Source: Agrocybe praecox
Taxonomy: Eukaryota > Basidiomycota > Agaricomycetes > Agaricales > Agrocybaceae
NCBI GenBank assembly: GCA_964017145.1
Contig: OZ024843.1
Location: 239,001 to 303,000 of the forward strand
Length of the DNA: 64,000 nucleotides
Direction of reading: 5' to 3'
Shown: in pieces, positions 11,591 through 24,750 of the stretch
Numbering within the stretch: position 1 is the stretch's first letter
Layout: each line of letters starts with the position of its first letter
Notes under the pieces: generated by a model
The model's database searches: none
The model's input: the letters and a program-made list of their open reading frames with translations, nothing else
What the model was told of the DNA's origin: nothing
Position numbers and translations under genes: made by a program

Positions 11591-11680
11591 GCCACCGACA
11601 ACAGTGTTCCCACATCTACGATCATATTTCGCACTCTTTCTCTCGCTCTCCAATGGTATCCTTCAATGTTCCCAACGTAA

Positions 11681-11765
11681 TGGTCTCGATGTCGACGACT
11701 ATGATATTTTCAGCCTACCACAGATATATATATATATAGCACCTTGGGACGACCTCGTTCATGCT
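11681..11765 (+). pseudogene. Relict C-terminal tail of a family copy
   Basis: Read on the + strand this gives GLDVDDYDIFSLPQIY, which matches GLDDDADVISLPPIYSTL of copy 1. At DNA level the match continues through the GCACCTTGGGACGACCTCGT stretch. The PPxY motif is lost (PQIY) and a TA dinucleotide expansion (ATATATATATATA) interrupts the segment. Nothing of the ectodomain or helix is seen upstream, so only the tail survives. Confidence 0.6.
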
Positions 11766-14700
11766 CCCGTCGTAGGATCGAGTCCGTGTTCAGATATCAT
11801 ACTCGAGCGGAAGTTATAGTTCTAGGTAGGTTATTATTACACAGAAAGGAAGCAGCAAAAAGAAAAACTCACAAACAAGACAAAATAGTTTGAGTATTGA
11901 CGGATAGAGTGAAAAATGAAACGAGGCACACAACCGAGCATACAGGATCGTACTGTGACGCGAAACATAAAAAGTTCGAGAGGGGAAAGAACGAGATTAT
12001 GTCCAAAATTGCGACGGGCGTGGTTCGAGTCTTCTTGCTCGGGATATGGCGAACGATGATTTAAAAAAAAGACATTCTAGCAAAGTTATCTCGTAATCAT
12101 ACTGGAAAGGAACACGAGGAGGAAGTAAAACCCACAAGGCGAGGGAACATGAGCGTGAGCATGAACGGCTACAGAGAAAGAAAGCTCTTTCCAGCCACGC
12201 GTTACGTGCAACCCCAAATAGAGGGTTGCAAAAACAATTTATCGAGGTCGTCCTGCTCGGATTTTCTACGAACGTGGGTGGCAACATGACCTATTAGCAA
12301 ATTTAGGTCATTTCATACTCACACTAAACGGAAAGAGGTAGAAAGGTGAAATGTACAGGAAAAAGACGGTTGGAAGTCGAGAGCAAATTGGACGTCCAGA
12401 TCGAAAGGAGGATTGATATATGCGTGCGGGAGGGGTTTCTCAGTAGATTCAATCAGGAAAGGCAAACTACAGGTGTCCAGGGACGTGAGGGCATACGCGG
12501 ATGCAAAGTTCTATCACGGTGCGAGAGGGAGTTGGCGATGTTATCCATATTCGTCTTCGTAGATTTCCAAAGAGAGGGAGGGAGTACATGAGCGAGTAGG
12601 ACAGATAGAGAAGAAGATCAGAGGGGAGAGGGATGGATGAATGTGTTATTAGAAAAAAAGGAAGGCAAGAACGGTAATAGAGGGTAAATGCGTTTCGGGC
12701 AGGCTACAATAGGGGTTCGGCAACGGCAGCAGGGAGAGGAAGAAGGAAGAGAACAGAAGAGAGTAGAAAGAAGGTAAGCGTAGGAACCACCGAGGGCGCG
12801 TTCGGCCAGAGTCTGAGTCGCAGACAGGGAAGTAGACCGCAGCGAGAGCGGGCCTGAACCAACCCCACACACGAAACCCGCTCCAGACCTCGACCTCAGC
12901 ATCCATTCTGCTTGTGGGCTCGCATCTCCTTCTTTGGCGTGTACTTGGAAAAGGGACTTGATGAAGATGGAATGGTTCGTGTTTTTTTCTTTCTTTTCAT
13001 ATTCAACAAGAGATCGACATGGGCACTGGGAAGGAATACATCTTGAGCGCGCGAGAGCATGAAGGATTGGAGGGGAGGTGGGGAGAGGAGTGACGCGGGA
13101 GCGTGGGGTGGGAATGATGTGTTCAAATAGTGAGGAACAGAGGGAGCGAAAATGACACGGGCAAGTGCATGAATAGGACATATCAGGAGCAGGAGGAAGC
13201 GTCGGAGTACGTGGAGGGAATGGACGGGGGTTGACAGAAGAGGATCCACCCGAGAAGCGCTGAGAAGAGAGGGGTTCGGCGATTTAGGAAGGGCGAATCA
13301 AGTTTCTGTTTTGTATTTGTATTCTTGTTCTTTGCGAAGAGAAAAATATAGCAAGGGCAATAGGGGGCGCTTCGTTTCGAGCACGTTACGATAGGGACTC
13401 GGGCGACGGCGGCAGGGAAAGGTCTGTACAGCAACAAGAGAGGTTTCTCGAGGAAGGGTTGCTCGTTGGGACGTTAGATATCCGCTAGGAGAGAACGATA
13501 GTGGGTCAATCGATACCGATGCAGACATGCGCAGCAAAACACAACTGACCTAATGTGATCCCACAACTCCACAAAACGAACTAACCCAAAACCCTCACAC
13601 GACGAGAGGTCGACGTCGACACCAGCTAATACCACAGCACCCGTTCTGGTTCTGCTTGTAGGTGCGCTTCCCTTCTTTGGCATGAAGGATATGCGGTAAT
13701 CTTGAATGCATAGCATACAATAATACGACGCAACTGTCTAGAGTGTAAGCGGCGACGTGAGGGCACGAATGAGAGCAAAAGCAAAGTTCAAACGAGGTAA
13801 GAATCAGAACCAAACGTGACGTGTAACTGTAACACGCACGGCGTTATCGGAGAGTTCGGACCGGACCGCATATATTTTCTCTTTTCCCGCCCACCTCTCG
13901 CTTGTCCCTTCCAAGTTCCAATTCTGCACTGCGTTATTGACCACCCGCTACCCCGTATAACGCGACCGATCGAGTGATCGCAGACGGAGGGATAGCATGG
14001 GAGGGAGGAAAAGCGCAAGGAAGAAGGAAGGGCTGCGAGAGGGGTGGGTACTTACTAATATGGGCTGGGCGGAGTGGGAGGACAGCAGTGGTTTGATGGA
14101 GGGGGGACCAATCCGGCTGTCAATCATATAGAAGAAAAAAGCTCCAAGGCAAAAGCGAACACAGCGCGGAGGGAGGGAAGAGCGAACCGGTGATTCCAAC
14201 GGGTATATTGAGCAAAGTGATGTTGAACGGGCGTTCGTATTTAGTAGAGAAGGATGACTGGATGCGATTCAGACCTGTACAACAACTGTCCATACACACT
14301 CTGAAAACAGCAGCAGCAAAAATAAGCACCTACGTGAACGTCATCAAATCAATCCTTTCCTAGTCCCTCCCAGAGTTTCTCGTGCTTTACACATAGAACT
14401 ACGCCTACATCCTTTGCATGATTGGGTGGGGCATACGAAATGAAAAGTGTGTAAGTGACATAGCAGCTTATCCCACGCACAAAACGCGCTCCAGACCTCC
14501 GCATCGGCATCCGTTCTGCTTGTAGGTATACATCTCCTTCTTTGGCATTTAAAGAAGGGCGTGTTCTATATATGCTTCGCGTACTACGATGCGATGCGTT
14601 TGACCTGTTGGGCGTGTCTATGCGTAAGCATATGATGGTGGCATGTTAGATGGGTGGAAGAAGCGACGTGGAAAGAAGGACGCAGGTGAAATCAGAAATT

Positions 14701-15769
14701 AGGTTGCTCATGACGTGTGGTGTGGGATATACACTCGCAGCATTATCGGACCGCGTACCCTCCCTATTGTCCCTTCCAAGTTCCGATTTTTTCATCAGTA
14801 AACCGTTCTACTACGCCCGATGGTGCGATTGAACCACACGACAGCGCATAGTAGGAGGGAGAAAAAGAGGAGCCAGGAAGGGCAAGGGTGGGTACTGGTG
14901 TGGGCGGGGCAAGGCGGGGTGTGGCAGGTAGCGGATATTGGAGTTATTGACAGAGTTGAGTCGAACGGGAGTTAGACTAAAGGAAGTGACCAACAGGGTA
15001 TTCGTGCCGACGCAATTTGAGGAAGACAATGTGACGAGGGATTTTATCCGAAGTTCAATTCGTCGGGACTGAAAAGAACAAGAGCGACTGCGCAAGCTAT
15101 AAACAAAGGATGAAGAACAATTACGAGAGGAGGATTCTGCGTCGCATTTGTAGAGAAAGGTAGTGAATAGATGACCCATTGGATAGGTAGGGCATATGGT
15201 GAGGAGTAAGAGACATTCCGAGTGGACGAGTGGACGGAATGGGCGGGAATAAGAGAAATTAGAAAAAAACATGTTCGTTAGACATTCCGGACGTTCCCAA
15301 CACAATCGAACTGACCTGATGTGATTCCACAATCTCCAAGCTCCATTAACCAACCAAAGCCCTCACATCGACACCAACCAATCCCACACGATCACAAACC
15401 GCGTTCCAGATCAGCGCAAGAACATCCGTTCTGCTTGATACGCGTATGCAGATGCGGATGTCTATGTAGATCGCATGTGTATCAAATGCACGGAATGTGA
15501 ATTTGAACGAATGAAAAGAACTCCTCTTAAACCAACGAAGGGAGGACGTGATGTGATGTGGAGGCACGAACGAACGAAAGAGCGAACGAGGAGGAATCAG
15601 AACTAAATTGCCCCGTGTGACTTTATCGGGTGTTAGAAACGTGAGAATATGCGGCAATTTGCCGAATGTCGGCGAACTCGGCACAGTTCCGATCTTTCTC
15701 ACAGTTATGATTTCAGCGAATAGACTAAACGGTTTTCCTGCAATTTGGAGACATAAAGTGTTGTGATTG

Positions 15770-16391
15770 TGTTGGTTTAGCTAGTGCAGCTTGCACTGCC
15801 ACAACATCAATCCCTAACAATACCATACCAAAGGTCGCAAAGCACCGACTGATTTTACCGCTGGTATTGTAACGCAATACGTAGAAAACCGACCTAATAT
15901 TACATAGTCTTCTGATGGACATGGCTCGTATCTGATTCTGTTAAGCATTAGGTTCCAGCATCAAATATATTTAAGCTGGGGTATCCTTGGGTACCCTCAT
16001 CACTGTCACCCAATTTATAAACAGGTCTGATTCGTTTGAGAAATCACACGACTGGCCATCTCACAGCAGCTTGTTCAATGCCATACTCACATTCATATAC
16101 GATTTTGCAAAATTTATCCGCAGTTCTGATAAGCTGCGGCTGCTCTAAGTATTCTGTGATATGCGCCTCTTGTGAAAGTAAGGTTTCAATATTTGTCTTT
16201 TGGAGCATGTATAGCATCGATTTTTTCATGCGCTTACCCGGGTACAGATGCTGATATGAGATATTTATAACTTATATCTAAGCGACATGATATGATGTGA
16301 TTTACATGTCTAAATTGAGATCTATAAAGACTTTGCTAAACGCCTGCATGTCCTAGACTATTCCACCTCACTCGTTCTAGGTTCTTCTCAT
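15770..16391 (+). promoter_or_regulatory. Conserved promoter block of copy 3
   Basis: It contains an imperfect GGGGTATCC-TT-GGGTACCCTC inverted repeat (15978-15998), CACACGACTGGCC near 16047, TACCCGGGTACAGATGCTGATATGAG near 16235, ATATTTATAACTTATATCTAAG just after it, and a TATA-like TCTATAAAGA at 16321-16330, about 70 bp before the ATG. The order matches the copy 4 promoter. Confidence 0.55.
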
Positions 16392-17861
16392 ATGTCCACA
16401 GTAAATGTAAAGCTCACAAATCCTCTCATCTTTGTGGACGACTACGATGAAGCTATTTTCTACCAAGGTCCATGGAATGCGAACAATGGACTACCAACAA
16501 CGATGAGCCCCCCTACAGAACAAGGATCAAGTGCTCCTCCGTATTATGGCACTCTACATACGACACCAGACCTTTCTGATGGCATCCCCAGGAACAGTAG
16601 CTTCTGGTATAAATTCAATGGCAAGTTCTTCTGTATTTTTCTATCTAGTAGTTAACAATGCGTAGGGACATCCGTTTTAGCAACTTTCGTCGGTCCATCC
16701 GATCAAATGCTGTCGTGCACGATAGACGGCATTCAGCAACCCATATTATCAGGGTTAGGGGTTGATCAATTCAAATGCGTCAACAACGCCACACTTCCCC
16801 AGGGGGAGCATAATCTTTCCGTCGAGATAGCACAGCCGGAGATTTCATTTGATGGCTTGTGGTATTCGACTACCACACTCCCAGAGTCAGGCGTTGATTT
16901 ATCATACTCTTCCGAAATCGAGCTGGCACCACCTGGTGGTAAAGATCGTAGCTATGATATCAAATTTGATGGTAAAACTCGTACTTATTTATGTACGAAG
17001 TGGAAGGCTTACATTCGTTAATATATAGGCAATTCTATTGCATTATACATAGAATTCTTCTTTAATTCAACAATGGATGCAACAACAACATTTTCATATG
17101 AAATCGATCATGAGGGACCAGCTCTGAATGTCCCAATCACCAATCCAACTTTGAAGAATCCTTTTTGGAGTAGCGGAGGTCAGTCCTGGCTTTTTATCCA
17201 GACACCTTCTCTGTCTCGAGGTTCACATACATTCCGCCTTACCGTCGCCGCGGATGTATCCAGCGTCGGATCGTTCAATTTATCCACCGTCATTGTACAA
17301 AACACCACAAGATCATTTGATTTAGATGCTGTCCCAAGTATCGACCAACCGAAAACCTCGCCTTCTGCGCCAAGCGTTCATCAAATAAACAGAGGTGCTA
17401 TCGCTGGTGCAGTGGTCAGTGGACTTCTTATGCTGTTGATAGGATTCTGGATATGGAAACGGGCATCACGGAAACAAGTCCAACTCGTCAACGATAACGA
17501 TCCAATCGTCCAACCATTCAGCGCACCAGATCCTCGCCAAGTCGGACGATTTTCGCTCGCACAATATACGACAATGGAGAAAACAAACAAATATCGAGAA
17601 GCGTTTGGTTTACCGACAAACCAATTGGGACTATCTGGAGATGTTCACGACGCTCAAGAAATACGCACGGATGAAACCCTGCCACTCGAACAGATTCGTC
17701 GAGTACAATATAGGTTTCACGAGGATGGGGGACAGGTAGCAGATGACGACGCTGATATCATTAGCCTACCCCCGATGTATTCCGCCCTAGGCCGCCCTCG
17801 TCCAACCTCATTAAGAGCTAAGTCACTCGCCTCCTATAATATTACCAATTCTCCTGTTTAA
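16392..17861 (+). CDS. Family copy 3: membrane protein with PPMY tail and short stalk
   Basis: Exons 16392-16620, 16666-16971 and 17029-17861 encode 455 aa. Intron 1 is 45 nt with a GC donor; intron 2 is 57 nt. Exon 1 has four extra codons compared with copy 1 (DGIPRNSSFW), as in copy 6. Domain 2 diverges at its start (SYEIDHEGPALNVPITNPT). The stalk is reduced to about SIDQPKTSPSAP, with no VPVSS unit, and copy 4 has nearly the same stalk. The helix and tail keep IAGAVVSGLLMLLIGFWIW, TTMEKTNKYR, YRFHEDGGQV and PPMY. All exons are open. Close similarity to copy 4 in genes and flanks points to a recent tandem duplication. Confidence 0.83.
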
Positions 17862-20590
17862 ACCGACCCATGATGGCCGTCCATTCAGTAAAATCGATGC
17901 TTATTTATAGGTTATACACAATATACCAATGTTTATGAATCTATATCCCAGCCCGCCCACCGGTCCGAGGAGTTATTCCGTAAATTATTCCGACACAGAG
18001 CGTGAAACAGTCCCAATACTCGCCGCTCAGCGTTCACGCAGCGCGCGTCCGACATCGGGGTTTCGTTTGTATCGTGGTCGGAAATGTCGGGCTTGATAAT
18101 AATTCGTCAGAGCAGACGTCATCGTCGAAGTTATTGATTGACTAGCCTTATGGCTGGTGCTCGCGACCTTCTGCACCTGTTGGTAAACGAAAGATAGAGG
18201 GCGGGTCAAAAAAGTGGAAGGAAGAAATGGAACACAGTCAAAAGTTGGAAAAATGATGGTACGCCCATAATAAAAGAAAAAATAAACAAATAAAAAGAGA
18301 CAAGCGCACCGAAATTCGTCCTCATTTATTGAGTCGTTCTGCACTCCCCACGACGATCATAGCATGACCTTCTAATGAAGAGACAGTGGGGAAGAAAGCG
18401 CAAGAGAAGTGTCCAAAAGACCAAGGCGCTTGAGTGTGAACGGCTAGAGAAAAAAAGGTCGGGGCCCATCCCACACGGCGGATACGCTATTCTTGTTCAT
18501 GCAATTTGATGAAAGCCAGGAGACGAGGAACGTTATCCAAAATTCCAATCTTCGTGCTTGAAAAGAGAGAAAATGAGTAGGAGAACTGGACGCGAACGAT
18601 GAAGGAGAAGACTTACGAGAGGAGGCTTCTGCTTCTGCATCAAAAGGGAGTGCATAAATAATCGAGCGGATAGATAGGGCATATAGAGAGGAGACTATCC
18701 GAGTGGAAGAAGGGGAGAGAAGTATAGAGGATCAGGAAAGGGGAGGCGAGGTGGACGCATGAGGATGGAGTGGATATGGAAGGAGAAAGGAGAAAAATGC
18801 AAAGATGCATGAAAACGGCAATGTGCTAGTAGCTTTTCTAGGTTTGCGTTTGCATCTGCGGAGGGTTGCGGCCATAATAGAATGGGAAGCGAAAGTGGAC
18901 AAAGAGAAAGAAGAGAGCTATGTATCGTTATGTTGGGACGACACAAGTGAGTGATGGAAGGAAGGAAAGAGGAACTTATCTGAGTAAAGGAAGCACAAGA
19001 AAGAGCAGGAGGAATAAACTAAGAAGTACGAAAGGACTAAGGAGTATGAAAACTCGAGCAAGAAAGGAGAGCGATCCTACAGGCATCGCGTTGTACGATA
19101 AAACAAGTATACAGGGACAAATAGCGGGAGAAAGCGAGAATTAAAGTAGAGCTACGGTGAGGAAGGTGAATTGAAGGGACGAAAGGAAAGGTTGGGAATG
19201 AAAGTAGGAGCGACATTTGGGGTGGTGTGAGAGGGTGACGGAAGACGATTCCGGCGGAAAGAAGGGGGAGGAAGAGAACTGTACTGCAACGAGAGAAGGA
19301 GGACCACATGTGTGGGTGAAATCCGTGCAGACTTCCGAGGGGCGCTCGATTAGGGTTATTTTCCAGCTCTGTAGGACGTTCACGTCAAACCGCGGAGGAT
19401 GGAGCTGAAGCCAAAGACGAACAAGAAGAGGGTGACAATTAACCTACTCCGATTCCCCCACGAAACAAACAAACCCAAAAACTTCCGTCGACACCAGCAA
19501 ATCCCACACGAGGCGCAATCCAGACTGCCGCATCAGCATCAGTTCTGCTTGTAGGTACGTAGGCACTCCCTTTGGCAAGTAAAGAAGACGTTGCGTTATT
19601 GATCTAGTGTAATGTGATGTGATATGATTGTCCTGTCGGGCATGTATGTGATATGAATCGAACGTAGGTCATGGAGGGGATATTTCAGCTGAGAATGGCA
19701 TAGCACGTTTGACCAAGGGAGGAGGCGACGTGGGGGTAGGAATCAAAACCAAACTGAAACGTGTGACGTGTGGCGTGTAACACACGCGGCGCTATCGGAG
19801 ATTTTGGACTGCGTACCGTTTCTCTTTTCGCTGTCTCGACTCTCGCTTGTCCGTTCAAAGTGCCAACCTTACGAGCCCTCTGTTATCTTCAACGACGAAT
19901 TTGAACGACAGAGAGAACGAAGGAAGAATCAGAATAAACAGACACGTGTGACGTGTAACACGCGTGCCGACGCTATCGGAGATTTCGGACCGCGTACCTT
20001 TTCTCTTTTCTTTATTCGCTTGTCTCGACCCGCGCTTGTCCGTTCCAAGTTCTAACCATACGAGCCCTCTGCTACCTCGAACGGATTTAAATAAACTCTG
20101 ATTTTGATAACCTTGGAAGATTCTGGTGGACGGAAGGAAATTTAATGGCATGTTGGGAGGGAGAACGAAATGAAGGAGGAAAGAAGGAAGAGTGAATGGG
20201 GCAGAGCAGCGGTGTCGAAAGACAGGAGGAAAACACGTAGGCTTAAAGTGAAGCAATAAATTAGGCTGGCAATTGGCGCAAGAGGAGACGGAAGCTGTGG
20301 TGGGAAAGCGAACAGAAGAGCTCGATGCGACACAATAGCTCGCTCCAGGGGTCCAAACGCACCCAAGACCCATCGCCATACATCAAAAGCATCAAACCAG
20401 CCACATCCCTACCCATCCAATCTCGTGTTATGCGCAGGTACGTGTACAACTTACGCGATTAATTTATAACGTCCCGCCAAAGTTCAACAGGTGCGACGAG
20501 GGACAATTCGTGCACGCGTCCCTGCTCGCTGTCTTCCTTCACACCCTGCTTTGTGCCTATCGATGTTATTGAAATTAAACGTTGTTATTC
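17862..20590. repeat. Non-coding repeat unit between copies 3 and 4
   Basis: Purine-rich, no gene supported. The part from about 17940 to 19100 is nearly the same as 22680 to 23860 after copy 4: same ATTCGTCAGAGCA block, same GGTCAAAAAAAGTGGAAGG tract and same GCATCGCGTTGTACGAT block. The CGGAGATTTCGGACCGCGTACC block occurs twice here, near 19795 and 19976. Confidence 0.6.
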
Positions 20591-20599
20591 ATTTCCATA

Positions 20600-21169
20600 C
20601 GACGCGGAAGGCACATCCCACCGACTGATTGTGTCCTGGCATTGTAACGCAGTACATGGGAAAGTAATCAGAAATTTGATATTCTTCTGATGGACGTCGA
20701 TCGTACGTCATTTTGTTGAGCGTTAGGTTGAAGTATCAGACATATTTGAGGGAGGGTACCCTTGGGTACCCTCATCAGCGTCACCCGATTTATAGACATG
20801 TCAGGTTCGTTTGAAAAATCACACGAGTGGCCGTCTCGCAACAGCTTGTTCAGTGCCATCTTCGCATTCATATACGACTTCTAAATCGATTCTCAGCTCT
20901 GGTCAATGGCGCCTGCTCCATTTTTTTCTGTGATATGCGCTCCTCGTGAGGAGTAAGGATTCAAGATTTGTCTTTTGAATTATATATAGCATCGATCTGT
21001 TCATGTACTTATCCGGGTACAGATGCTGATATGAGATATTTATAGCTTACAGTTAAGAGACGTGATATGATGTGATTTACATGATGTAGCAATTGAAGCC
21101 TATAAAGACCCTGTTAAACGCCTGCATGTCCCAGATTATTCTGCCTCACGCATTCCAGGCGCTTCTCGT
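20600..21169 (+). promoter_or_regulatory. Conserved promoter block of copy 4
   Basis: The best version of the inverted repeat is here: arms GAGGGTACCC and GGGTACCCTC with a TT spacer (20752-20773), each arm itself containing the palindrome GGGTACCC. CACACGAGTGGCCGT, TATCCGGGTACAGATGCTG, GATATTTATAGCTTACAG and TATAAAGACC (from 21101, 69 bp before the ATG) follow in the shared order. Confidence 0.6.
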
Positions 21170-22573
21170 ATGTCCACAATTGTAAATCTCACAGATCCCC
21201 TCATCTTTGTGGACGATTATGATCTGGATGTTGGCTATCAAGGTCCATGGGATGCGAACAATGGACTACCAACAACGATGGACCCCTCTACAGAGCCAGG
21301 ATCAAGCCCTCCGCCGTATTACGGAACACTACATACGACGCAAGACCTTTCTGATGGGGTGTCCAGCTTCTGGTATATATTCAATGGCAAGTGCTTGTAT
21401 ATTGTTCTATCCAGTAGTTAACAATGCGCAGGGACATCCATTTTTGCAACTTTCGTCGCTGCATCAAATCCAATGATGTCGTGCACTATAGATGGTATTA
21501 AACAAGCCGTAGTATCAGGACTAGGAGCTGGGCAATTCAAATGCGTCAATAACGTCACACTTCCCCAGGGAGAGCACAATCTTTCCGTCGAAGTATCGCA
21601 GTCGGATATTTCATTTGATGGCTTGTGGTATAGGACTACCATACTCCCGGACTCGGGCGTTGATTTATCATACTCTCCGCGAATTGAGCTGGTAGCACCT
21701 GGTGAAGATCATACTTATGTTATCAACTTTGACGGTAAAGCTCTTACTCGCTTATATCCCAGGTGGAAGGCTTACATGAGTTAACATGTAGGCAACTCTA
21801 TCGCATTATACCTAGAATTTCTCTTTGATTCGACAATGGACACAACAACAGCATTTTCATATCTAATCGATGAGGGACCATCTCTGAATGTTCCAATTAG
21901 CAACCCAACCAAGGATCCTATTTGGAGCAGCGGAGGTCAGTCTTGGCTTTTTATCCAGACACCTTCTCTGTCTCGAGGTTCACATACATTCCGCCTTACC
22001 GTCGCCGCGGATGTATTCAGCGTCGGATCGTTCAATTTATCCACCGTCATTGTACAAAACACCACAAGATCATTTAATTTAGATACTGTCCCAAGTATCG
22101 ACCAACCGAAAACCTCGCCTTCTGCACCACGCATTCATCAAATAAACAGAGGTGCTATCGCGGGTGCAGTGGTCAGTGGACTTCTTATGCTGTTGATAGG
22201 ATTCTGGATATGGAAACGGAGGTCACGGAAACAAGTTGAAATCGTCAACGATAAAGATCCCATCGTGCAACCATTCAGCGCACCAGATTCTCGCCAAGTC
22301 GGACGTTTTCCGCTCGCACAATATACGACAGTGGAGAAAACAAACAAATATCGAGCATCGCTTGGTTCACCGACAAACCAATTAGGATTATCTGGAGACG
22401 TACACGATGCTCAAGAAATTCGCACGGATGAAACCCTGCCACCCGATCAAATGCGTCGAGTACATTATAGGTTTCATGAAGATGGGGGACAGGTAGCAGA
22501 TGACAACGCAGATATCATTAGCCTACCACCAATATATTCCACCCTAGGCCGCCCTCGTCCAGCCTCATTCTGA
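21170..22573 (+). CDS. Family copy 4: membrane protein, tail shortened by an early stop
   Basis: Exons 21170-21386, 21432-21734 and 21792-22573 encode 433 aa. Intron 1 (45 nt, GC donor) and intron 2 (57 nt) are as in the sister copies. The protein closely follows copy 3 (same SIDQPKTSPSAP stalk, DVHDAQEIRTDETLP tail), but TCATTCTGA replaces TCATTAAGAGC, so it ends at GRPRPASF, about 17-18 residues before the usual end. PPIY is kept upstream of the stop. Exon 1 has LDVGYQGPWDANNG where most copies have PAIVYQG. All exons are open and it is probably functional apart from the missing end. Confidence 0.8.
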
Positions 22574-24264
22574 AATAAGTCACTCGCCTCCTATGATCTT
22601 ACCACTTCTGCTGTTTAAATTGGCCCATGATGGCCGTCCGTTCAGTATATTTGAGCCTTATATGTACGTTATCATGTACACACAATATACCAACGTTTAT
22701 GAATGTATATCCCAGTCCGCCCACTGCTCCGAGGAGTCATTGAGTACATTATTGCGACACAGAGCCGGCAACAGTTTCCATAGTTGCCGCTCAGCGTTCA
22801 CGCGGCGTAGCGTCTGACATCGGGGTTTCGTTTGTATCGTGGTAGGAAATGTTGGGCTTGATAATAATAATTCGTCAGAGCAAATATTATCGTCGAAGTT
22901 ATTAATTATCCAGTCTTACGGCTGGTGCTTGCGACCTTCTGCACCTGTTGGTAAACGAAGGATGGAGGTCAGGTCAAAAAAAGTGGAAGGAAGAAATGAA
23001 ACATATGAAAAAGTTGAAAAAAGCGTCGTACACCCATAATGAAAAGAAAAAATAAACAAATAAAAAAGACCTAAGCGCACCGAGATCCATCCGTATTTAT
23101 TGAGTCGTTCTGCACTCGCCACGACGATCGTAACATGACCTTCTGATAGAGAGACAGGTGGGAAGCAAGAGCAAAAGAGGTGTCCCCAAGACCAAGGGGC
23201 TTGAGTGTGCATGGCTCGAGAGAAAAAAGATCGGGTCCCCTCGCACACGTCGCATATGCTATTCATGCTCCTGCAATTTTATGACAGTCAGGAGACGAGG
23301 AAGTTTATCCAAACTTCCAACTTCCGTGCTTGAAAGGAGAGAAAACGAGTAGGAGAATTGGACGCGAACGATGTGGGAGAAGAATCACGAGAGAAGAAGG
23401 TTTCTGCATCGTTTTTGTGGACAAATGGAGTGAATAAATGAGCGAGTGGATAGATAGAGCATATGGAGAAGAGGGGACAATGTGAGTGGAAGAAGGAGAG
23501 AGAAGGATAGATGAAGCAATATGATAGTAGGGTTTCTACGTTTGCTTTGGAGAGCGTTACTGGCCATCATAAAATGGGAAGCGAGAGTGGACTGGAGGGA
23601 GAGGACAAGAGAAAGAAAGCTGTATATTGTTATGTTGAGACGATATAAGTGAGTGACAGGAGGGAGGAAGGAAGGAGGAACTGATTTGGTTAAAGGAAGA
23701 ACAGGAGGAGCGGGAGGAAAGAATATGCGGCGAACCCCGAAAGGACTAAGCAGTACAAAAGCTCGAGGAAGAAAGGAAGAAGGACCCTACAGGCATCGCG
23801 TTGTACGATGAAACACGTGTACAGGGACGAATTGCGGGGGAAATCAATAATTTGAGTAACGCGAGGATGAGGGAGGTGAAGGAGCTAGAGGAAAGAATCG
23901 GGATGAACGTAAGAGCGACATTTAGGGCTTGCTACAGCTATAAACCTACTCCGATTCCCCAAGACGCGAACCAACCCAAAGCCTTCACGCCGATGTGCAG
24001 TCGACATCGACACAGGCCAATCCCATAAGAAGCGTCATCCAGAGCGCCGCATCAGCATTAGTTCTGCTTGTAGGTATGCGCTACCTCTTTAGCATGTACT
24101 TGGAAAGAAAACGAAGGTACCGCCTTGAGCGTACTCTGATGTGATGTGTGCATGTGAATGTCCTGTCAGGTATGTATGCGTAGGTTGATCCAAAGAGAAG
24201 ATATTTCAGCTGAGAATGGCACTCTACGAAGGGAGGAGGCGACGACAGCGAGAATGAGGAAGGT
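22574..24264. repeat. Non-coding repeat unit after copy 4
   Basis: Near-duplicate of 17862-19100 for its first ~1.2 kb, then shared dispersed blocks (GTTCTGCTTGTAGGTATGCG near 24060, GGGAGGAGGCGACG near 24230). No gene is supported. Confidence 0.6.
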
Positions 24265-24364
24265 TAAGTCCAATTTGTCCCTGAAAGTTGCGCGATTTAC
24301 CGAAAATCGCGCGACTTTTTAATTTAAGTGGAGTCGTGTGTGCGGGGATTCGGGTCAGTGCGCG
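24265..24364. repeat. Partial foldback-element fragment beside the 384-bp element
   Basis: TTAAGTCCAATTTGTCCCTGA, then GCGCGATTTACC, AATCGCGCGACTTTTT and AATTTAAGTGGAGTCGTG, match the inner part of the foldback element arm at about 59718-59850. The fragment stops exactly where the intact 384-bp element begins. It is best read as an older copy invaded by a younger one, or a copy lost on one side. Confidence 0.6.
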
Positions 24365-24366
24365 TA

Positions 24367-24750
24367 TGGCGGTCATTTAGGGTAAATATTCCCGCGCACG
24401 CTCTTTGAGATTTTTACCATTTCCGCGCAATGTTAGGGCCAAATTAGGTCTAAATATGGCTAAGTCAAATTGTCCCTGAACGTGTGCGCTGACAGGAAAA
24501 TTGCGCGATGTTGGGCAAATCACGCGACTTTTTTTCCGCGCGCAATTCTTTAAATTTAAGTGGAGTCATGTGCGCGCGTATTCGATCAGCCCGCGCAATT
24601 ATTTTGAGACGCAACTTTCCTGTCCGCGCACACTTTCAGGGACAAATTGGACTTAACCATATTTAGATATAATTTGACCCTAACATTGCGCGGAAAGGGT
24701 AAAAATCTCAATGAGCGGTGCGCGGGAATACTTCCCCTAAATGACCGCCA
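24367..24750. mobile_element. 384-bp foldback MITE-like element (deletion derivative)
   Basis: The ends read TGGCGGTCATTTAGG and its complement, flanked by TA on both sides (24365-24366 and 24751-24752). The arms stay complementary for about 150 bp with few mismatches. The left arm continues further into sequence shared with the 1019-bp element at 59624-60642, so this looks like an internally deleted version. It has no coding capacity. A TA target duplication would fit a Tc1/mariner-type mobiliser, but no transposase of that kind is in the window. Confidence 0.7.

Larger units (their letters stand above)
11316..15770. repeat. Non-coding repeat unit between copies 2 and 3
   Basis: The longest spacer of the left arm. 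It starts with a short interspersed repeat (about 11418-11590) and a relict family fragment. Purine-rich repeat blocks follow that appear at least twice: the CTGCTTGT...GGTGTACTTGG-like block occurs near 12910, 13650 and 14518, and CGGAGAGTTCGG-like blocks occur near 13850. This suggests two repeat units in tandem. No open frame has convincing splice structure or recognisable domains. Confidence 0.55.
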
